A DNA stretch of 8,395 nt from CAYVOX01 sp964453035 (GTDB lineage: Bacteria; Chloroflexota; Anaerolineae; Anaerolineales; Anaerolineaceae): the NCBI GenBank assembly GCA_964453035.1, contig CAYVOX010000141.1:1-8395 (forward strand). The letters are read 5' to 3'. How positions within the stretch are numbered: position 1 is the stretch's first letter; each line of letters begins with the position of its first letter. Both the position numbers and the translations under genes were made by a program. Under the pieces are notes generated by a model. That model did not search any database and had not been told where the DNA came from. It saw nothing but the letters and a program-made list of their open reading frames with translations. Shown piece after piece: positions 4,524-8,395 of this stretch.

Positions 4524-5874
4524 ACGGCGGGAAATTCCCTCGGTGGATGCGCTGCTGCAATCGCGCGAAGCCGCCCGGATGGTGGCGGAATATGGCCGCC
4601 AACTAACCCTGGAGGCACTGCGCATCGTTCTGAACCAAATCCGTGAGCACCTGAAAGAAGGGAAAACATTACCGGACAGGCAATCCATCCTGCAGGAGAC
4701 GCGCGCAACCCTGGAAAAGTGGCTGACTCCAACTTTGCTGCCCGTGATTAACGCCACGGGCGTCATTTTACACACCAACCTGGGGCGGGCGCCGCTCTCA
4801 AGCGCCAGTTTGATTGCCATCAACCAGTTGGCGGGCGGGTACTGCACGCTGGAATACGAACTAGCCAAAGGCGCACGGGGATCACGCTCCGTGCATGCCG
4901 AGACGCTGCTGACCCGCCTGACCGGCGCAGAGGCGGCGCTGGTGGTGAATAACAACGCAGGGGCAGTTTTGCTGGCTCTTTCGGCGCTGGCAGCACGCAA
5001 GCGGGTGGTGATTTCGCGTACGCAGCTGGTAGAAATTGGTGGGGGATTTCGCGTGCCGGATGTGATGAGCCAATCGGGCGCGCGCCTGGTGGAGATTGGC
5101 ACCACCAACCGGGTGCACATCAGCGATTACGAGGCTGCCCTGCAGGAACCCGCCGCGCTGATTCTACGGGCGCACCATTCTAATTTTAAAATCATGGGTT
5201 TCACCAGTGAACCCACCCTGGATGAATTGGTGGCAGTGGGACGTAGCCATGACACGCTGGTGATGGATGACCTGGGGTCGGGTGCGCTGATAGATACGGC
5301 ACGCTTTGGACTGGTGCACGAACCGATGGTGCAGGAATCCATTGCGACGGGGGTGGATATTGTGTGCTTTTCAGGTGATAAGCTGCTCGGCGGCCCGCAG
5401 GCGGGAATCATCGTGGGGCGCAAGGAATTACTGGTGAAGATCAAAAAGCACCCGCTGGCGCGCGCAGTTCGAGCGGATAAACTGTGCCTGGCTGCGCTTT
5501 CAGCCACTCTGCTGCACTACCTGAAGGATGAGGCTGAGCGTGAGGTGCCCATCTGGAAGATGATTTCATCCACGGCGCAGAACTGCCAGACGCGCGCCCG
5601 CTACTGGGCTGAGATGTTAAAGAAAGGGGAAGTTCTGCCGGGTTTTTCGACGGTGGGTGGAGGCAGCCTGCCGGAAGAAACTTTGCCAACTTTTGTGCTG
5701 GCTTTGGATGTGCCGCAGCCGAATAAATTCCTGGCAAGGCTGCGCGGAATGCACCCGCCGGTGATTGCCCGGGTTGAGGCGGATAGGGTGGTGCTGGATC
5801 CGCGCACGGTTTTACCTGAACAGGAAGGCGCGCTGCTGGTCAACCTGAAAAACGCTCTGGAAATTGGAATTTAG
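4516..5874 (+). CDS. selA: L-seryl-tRNA(Sec) selenium transferase (selenocysteine synthase)
   Basis: SelA is a PLP enzyme that converts seryl-tRNA(Sec) to selenocysteinyl-tRNA(Sec) using selenophosphate. The 452-residue protein has the usual family length and architecture. The N-terminal domain (IPSVDALLQSREA) is present, which separates true SelA from shorter SelA-like PLP proteins. It is followed by the signature VINATGVILHTNLGRAPLS (about 77-95), a VVNNNAGAVLLAL cofactor segment, MDDLGSGAL (about 250-258) and the PLP-lysine loop CFSGDKLLGGPQAG with K289. The ATG at 4516 is preferred over an upstream in-frame ATG at 4477: it has GGAG just before it, and SERREIPSVDALL begins as other SelA proteins do. 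It overlaps the preceding gene by eight bases and its stop codon lies within the next gene's ribosome site. selB, selD and tRNA-Sec are not in this window. Confidence 0.95.
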   Translation: MSERREIPSVDALLQSREAARMVAEYGRQLTLEALRIVLNQIREHLKEGKTLPDRQSILQETRATLEKWLTPTLLPVINATGVILHTNLGRAPLSSASLIAINQLAGGYCTLEYELAKGARGSRSVHAETLLTRLTGAEAALVVNNNAGAVLLALSALAARKRVVISRTQLVEIGGGFRVPDVMSQSGARLVEIGTTNRVHISDYEAALQEPAALILRAHHSNFKIMGFTSEPTLDELVAVGRSHDTLVMDDLGSGALIDTARFGLVHEPMVQESIATGVDIVCFSGDKLLGGPQAGIIVGRKELLVKIKKHPLARAVRADKLCLAALSATLLHYLKDEAEREVPIWKMISSTAQNCQTRARYWAEMLKKGEVLPGFSTVGGGSLPEETLPTFVLALDVPQPNKFLARLRGMHPPVIARVEADRVVLDPRTVLPEQEGALLVNLKNALEIGI

Positions 5875-5878
5875 GAGG
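5873..5878 (+). promoter_or_regulatory. Ribosome binding site of the M24 peptidase
   Basis: AGGAGG begins inside the selA stop codon (TAG, 5872-5874) and lies six bases before the ATG at 5885. It decides the start in favour of 5885 over an in-frame ATG at 5864, and indicates translational coupling to selA. Confidence 0.75.
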
Positions 5879-5884
5879 AATCCC

Positions 5885-7120
5885 ATGAAAAAAGATCTTG
5901 ATGCTCTGATGCAGGCGCGTAATTTGGATGCCATTTTGGTGACCGGACCCGGACAGCATAATCCGGCGATGGTTTACCTGACTGGTGGCGGACATTTGAC
6001 CAATGCTGATCTCATAAAAAAATGCAGCGAAAAGGCTGTGCTGTTCCACGGACCGATGGAGCGAGACGAAGCCGCTAAATCCGGACTGGTCACCAAGAGC
6101 TATTCGGCCTATCCCTTTGCGGAACTGCTCAAAACGGCTTATGGCAATCCGCTGCTGGCGACTGTGCTGCGCTACAGGGCAATGCTGACTGACCTGGGCA
6201 TCACCGCCGGGAAGGTGGCGCTTTACGGGCAGGTGGACCTGGGGCGCGGTTATGCCTTGATGCGGGCGCTGGAAGAGTGGATGCCGGAGCTCTCGCTGGT
6301 GGGCTACCAGGAAGAAGATGTGCTGGCTGCTGCGATGGCAACCAAGGATGAGGACGAACTGGCGCGCATCCGGCGCATGGGAAAAATCACAACCGAGGTT
6401 GTGGGCCGAACCGCAGAATTTTTGCGCGGGCACGCCGTAAAGAACGAGGTGCTGATGAAGCAGGACGGCACCGCCCTGACGGTGGGGTATGTGAAGAGCC
6501 GGATCAACCTGTGGTTGGCAGAACTGGGAGCGGAAAACCCGGAGGGAACCATCTTCGCAATTGGACGCGATGCCGGCGTGCCGCACTCGAGCGGGGCGGC
6601 GGCGGATGTGTTGCGGCTGGGTCAGACCATTGTCTATGATATTTTTCCGTGCGAGCAGGGCGGTGGATATTATTATGATTTCACCCGCACCTGGAGCCTG
6701 GGTTATGCGACGGATGAAGCTCTGAAAATCTATGAGAATGTTTTGGCGGTTTACCGCACCTTGATGAGCGAACTGAAGGTGAACGCGTTGTACAGCGAGT
6801 ATCAGAAGCGTACCTGCCAGCTCTTCGAGGCACAGGGCCATCCGACCATTGGCACTGACCCGGCGGCTGAGGTGGGGTATGTGCACAGCCTGGGTCATGG
6901 GGTTGGGCTGAAGGTGCATGAAAAGCCGTGGAGTGGTTCAACAGCCACGGATAGCGACCGCCTGGTGCCGGGGAGCGTTTTCACGCTGGAACCCGGGCTT
7001 TACTATCCTGAAAAAGGGATTGGCGTGCGGCTTGAGGACACCTTGACGGTGACTGCGGGCGGCGCTTTTGAAGTGCTGGCAGACTACCCACTGGACCTGG
7101 TGCTGCCAGTAAAAGGTTAA
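5885..7120 (+). CDS. M24 family metallopeptidase (Xaa-Pro dipeptidase/aminopeptidase type)
   Basis: Enzymes of this pita-bread fold remove or split N-terminal residues next to proline using two metal ions, in the cytosol. The 411-residue protein has an N-terminal creatinase-like domain (about 1-150) and a C-terminal catalytic domain. All five metal ligands can be placed: D252 (VYDIFP), D265 (YYDFTRTW), H338 (HSLGHGVG), E369 (TLEPGLY) and E384 (VRLEDT). H234 (GVPHS) and H345 (KVHE) fit the substrate-binding histidines of the family. The family signature supports a proline peptidase rather than a creatinase, but the exact specificity (PepQ-like, PepP-like or another) cannot be read from sequence. 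It has an excellent ribosome site abutting the selA stop. Only three bases separate its stop from tsaD, so it sits in the middle of the operon. No signal peptide is present. Confidence 0.92.
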   Translation: MKKDLDALMQARNLDAILVTGPGQHNPAMVYLTGGGHLTNADLIKKCSEKAVLFHGPMERDEAAKSGLVTKSYSAYPFAELLKTAYGNPLLATVLRYRAMLTDLGITAGKVALYGQVDLGRGYALMRALEEWMPELSLVGYQEEDVLAAAMATKDEDELARIRRMGKITTEVVGRTAEFLRGHAVKNEVLMKQDGTALTVGYVKSRINLWLAELGAENPEGTIFAIGRDAGVPHSSGAAADVLRLGQTIVYDIFPCEQGGGYYYDFTRTWSLGYATDEALKIYENVLAVYRTLMSELKVNALYSEYQKRTCQLFEAQGHPTIGTDPAAEVGYVHSLGHGVGLKVHEKPWSGSTATDSDRLVPGSVFTLEPGLYYPEKGIGVRLEDTLTVTAGGAFEVLADYPLDLVLPVKG

Positions 7121-7123
7121 TCC

Positions 7124-8140
7124 ATGGTCAGAGTGCTGGGCATCGAATCCTCTTGCGATGAGACTGCGGCTGCGGTGCTGGAGAATGGGCGCTGCCTGCT
7201 CTCGAACGTAGTGGCGACTCAAATTGACCTGCATGCCAGGTACGGGGGTGTATTTCCTGAGGTAGCCTCGCGCCAGCACATCCGAACGGTGTATGGGGTG
7301 GTCGACCAGGCGCTGCAGCAGGCGCACCTGACGATGGAGGATATTGATGCCATCGCGGTTACACGCGGACCGGGGCTGGCGGGTTCACTGGTGGTGGCGA
7401 TGAACATGGCGAAAGGGCTGGCATTGGCCACCGGTAAACCGCTGGTGGGCGTCAACCACCTGGAAGGGCATATCTATTCCTCATGGGTTTATAAGGAAGG
7501 GGTTTCCCATCCGCCACCTGAGCCAAAATTTCCATTGATGGCGCTGCTGGTCTCGGGAGGGCACACCGAACTGAACCTGATGACCGATCATCTGACCTAT
7601 CGCCGGCTGGGCGCAACCCAGGACGATGCAGCGGGCGAGGCTTTTGATAAGGTGGCTCGGCTTTTGGGACTGGCATACCCGGGAGGGCCTTCCATTCAGA
7701 AGGCAGCGATGGAAGGCAACCCGCGCATGTTCAACTTTCCGCGCGCGAAGACGGACGGCACATGGGATTTTTCGTTCAGCGGGATTAAGACGGCCGTGCT
7801 GCGAGTTGTGCAAAAATTGAAGGAGGGTGACCAGCCGTTGCCGGTGGCAGACCTGGCGGCGAGCTTCCAGGCAGCGGTGGTTGATGTGCTAGTGACCAAA
7901 ACGGTAAAAGCGGCGCAGGCCTTCAAAGCGCAGGAAATCCTGGTGGCGGGTGGTGTTTCGGCAAACAAGGGCCTGCGCGAGGCGTTTTTGGCGCAAAATG
8001 AATTCAAGGTACACATCCCACCGTTGTATTTATGCACAGACAACGCAGCCATGATCGCCGCAGCCGGGCATTTCCGCTTTATCAAGGGGCATATCGACTC
8101 GCTGGATATGGACGTGATGCCGACCTGGCCGTTATCCTAG
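7124..8140 (+). CDS. tsaD: tRNA N6-adenosine threonylcarbamoyltransferase
   Basis: TsaD (Kae1/Gcp family) transfers threonylcarbamoyl from threonylcarbamoyl-AMP to A37 of tRNAs that read ANN codons, working with TsaB and TsaE; it is nearly universal. The 338-residue protein has the normal bacterial length. Visible motifs are VLGIESSCDETAAAV (4-18), VFPEVASRQH (43-52), TRGPGLAGSL (80-89) and the metal site NHLEGH with H112 and H116. LVSGGHTEL (142-150) and GEAFDKVARLLGL.YPGGP (171-189) follow, then FSFSGIKTA (216-224), VAGGVSAN (274-281) and CTDNAAM with the third metal ligand D306. The ATG at 7124 is three bases after the peptidase stop. The ribosome site is weak (AAGG at 7114-7117, overlapping the end of the previous gene), so reinitiation is likely. 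It is the last gene of the operon and is followed by a strong terminator. tsaB, tsaC and tsaE are not in the window. Confidence 0.97.
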   Translation: MVRVLGIESSCDETAAAVLENGRCLLSNVVATQIDLHARYGGVFPEVASRQHIRTVYGVVDQALQQAHLTMEDIDAIAVTRGPGLAGSLVVAMNMAKGLALATGKPLVGVNHLEGHIYSSWVYKEGVSHPPPEPKFPLMALLVSGGHTELNLMTDHLTYRRLGATQDDAAGEAFDKVARLLGLAYPGGPSIQKAAMEGNPRMFNFPRAKTDGTWDFSFSGIKTAVLRVVQKLKEGDQPLPVADLAASFQAAVVDVLVTKTVKAAQAFKAQEILVAGGVSANKGLREAFLAQNEFKVHIPPLYLCTDNAAMIAAAGHFRFIKGHIDSLDMDVMPTWPLS

Positions 8141-8171
8141 ATTTCGATTGGGGGTCATCAAATTTACCTAG

Positions 8172-8206
8172 AAACGGGGCTGCTGAATTGCAGCCCTGTT
8201 TTATTT
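8172..8206 (+). terminator. Rho-independent terminator after tsaD
   Basis: A 12-base-pair stem with one G-U pair, AAACGGGGCTGC (8172-8183) with GCAGCCCTGTTT (8190-8201), closes a six-base loop and runs into TTTTATTT (8199-8206). It starts 32 bases after the tsaD stop and marks the operon end. The A-run before the stem gives only a short T-tract on the other strand, so bidirectional action is uncertain. Confidence 0.9.
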
Positions 8207-8248
8207 AGTAGCCACCTTACAGTGTCACGAATCATAACAAATGAAGTG

Positions 8249-8331
8249 TTGTTATTCTGAGCCTAAGCGCAGCGAAGGCGAAGAATCTCGTTATGATGTA
8301 GAACTTAATGACCGAATATCGAGATCCTTCG
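8249..8331. repeat. Degenerate dispersed palindromic repeat ('ctgagc...gaagaatctcg' type)
   Basis: The stretch TTGTTATTCTGAGCCTAAG... leading into GAAGAATCTCG (8280-8290) is answered 29 bases later by CGAGATCCTTC (8320-8330), its imperfect reverse complement (one mismatch). This matches a non-coding palindromic repeat I know from many environmental bacterial genomes, in which a 'gtcattctgagcgaagcgaag' arm and its complement flank a short loop. The copy here is decayed: its left arm carries extra bases and the right arm diverges after GGC. It sits outside genes, after an operon terminator, as such repeats usually do. Copy number in this genome cannot be known from one window. Confidence 0.55.
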
Positions 8332-8383
8332 GCTTTTCAAGTTGATGTACCATTCTTTCTGTAAATTCTAGGACCTTAACAAA

Positions 8384-8391
8384 AGAGGTGA
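8384..8391 (+). promoter_or_regulatory. Possible ribosome binding site for a gene beyond the right edge
   Basis: AAAAGAGGTGA at 8381-8391 closely matches the sequence complementary to the 3' end of 16S rRNA. No start codon with a usable frame is contained in the remaining bases, except a GTG at 8388 that lies within the site itself. A gene starting just past the edge is plausible but unproven. Confidence 0.3.
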
Positions 8392-8395
8392 GTCA

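Noticed and set aside
4209..5120. Minus-strand 303-residue open frame opposite the small membrane gene and selA
   Set aside because: It is a Ser/Arg/Ala-rich antisense shadow with no domain. selA on the plus strand is unmistakable.
5840..6919. Minus-strand 359-residue open frame opposite the M24 peptidase
   Set aside because: Gln/His/Arg-rich shadow composition and no motif. All M24 metal ligands are on the plus strand.
8211..8395. Possible tRNA or CRISPR repeat in the terminal non-coding stretch
   Set aside because: There is no cloverleaf and no regularly spaced repeat unit. The only structure is the single imperfect palindromic repeat.

Overview
This window looks like part of a draft or metagenome-assembled genome of a free-living, moderately GC-rich bacterium. 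A member of Chloroflexota (Anaerolineae-like) is my best guess. The hints are the MetH/SelA sequence style, a Pro/Thr-rich protein tail beside the gap, and a degenerate copy of a dispersed 'ctgagc...gaagaatctcg' palindromic repeat. None of these is decisive, and the taxonomy is an inference. A run of exactly 100 N (2688-2787) marks a scaffold join, so the left and right halves may not be true neighbours.

Left of the gap everything reads on the minus strand. A DJ-1/PfpI-type protein with an N-terminal membrane anchor overlaps the start of an unrecognised polytopic membrane protein by 11 bases, so the two form a coupled pair (2483 down to 785). Then comes a complete regulatory cassette: a strong sigma70-type promoter, a SAM-I (S-box) riboswitch, an intrinsic terminator with a visible competing antiterminator, and a good ribosome binding site. 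It drives the 5' end of a methionine synthase gene (metH) that runs off the left edge. This is classic feedback, with S-adenosylmethionine shutting off methionine synthesis by premature termination.

Around the gap (about 2562-3070) the DNA is AT-rich and holds no confidently identified gene. It has a possible 3' end of a Pro/Thr-rich protein, a short ORF with a good Shine-Dalgarno, and the promoter of the next gene.

Right of the gap everything reads on the plus strand: a patatin-like phospholipase (3071-3964), then a tightly packed run of a small four-helix membrane protein (GTG start), selA (selenocysteine synthase), an M24 metallopeptidase of the Xaa-Pro dipeptidase type, and tsaD (tRNA t6A synthesis). 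The last four overlap or abut and end at a strong rho-independent terminator at 8172-8206, so they are probably one operon. SelA and TsaD both serve translation: the first makes Sec-tRNA, the second modifies ANN-decoding tRNAs. The window ends in a degenerate palindromic repeat and a possible Shine-Dalgarno for a gene beyond the edge.

I found no clearly novel multi-gene system. The least explained items are the DJ-1/membrane protein pair, the small membrane gene fused by overlap to selA, and the AT-rich material at the scaffold gap.
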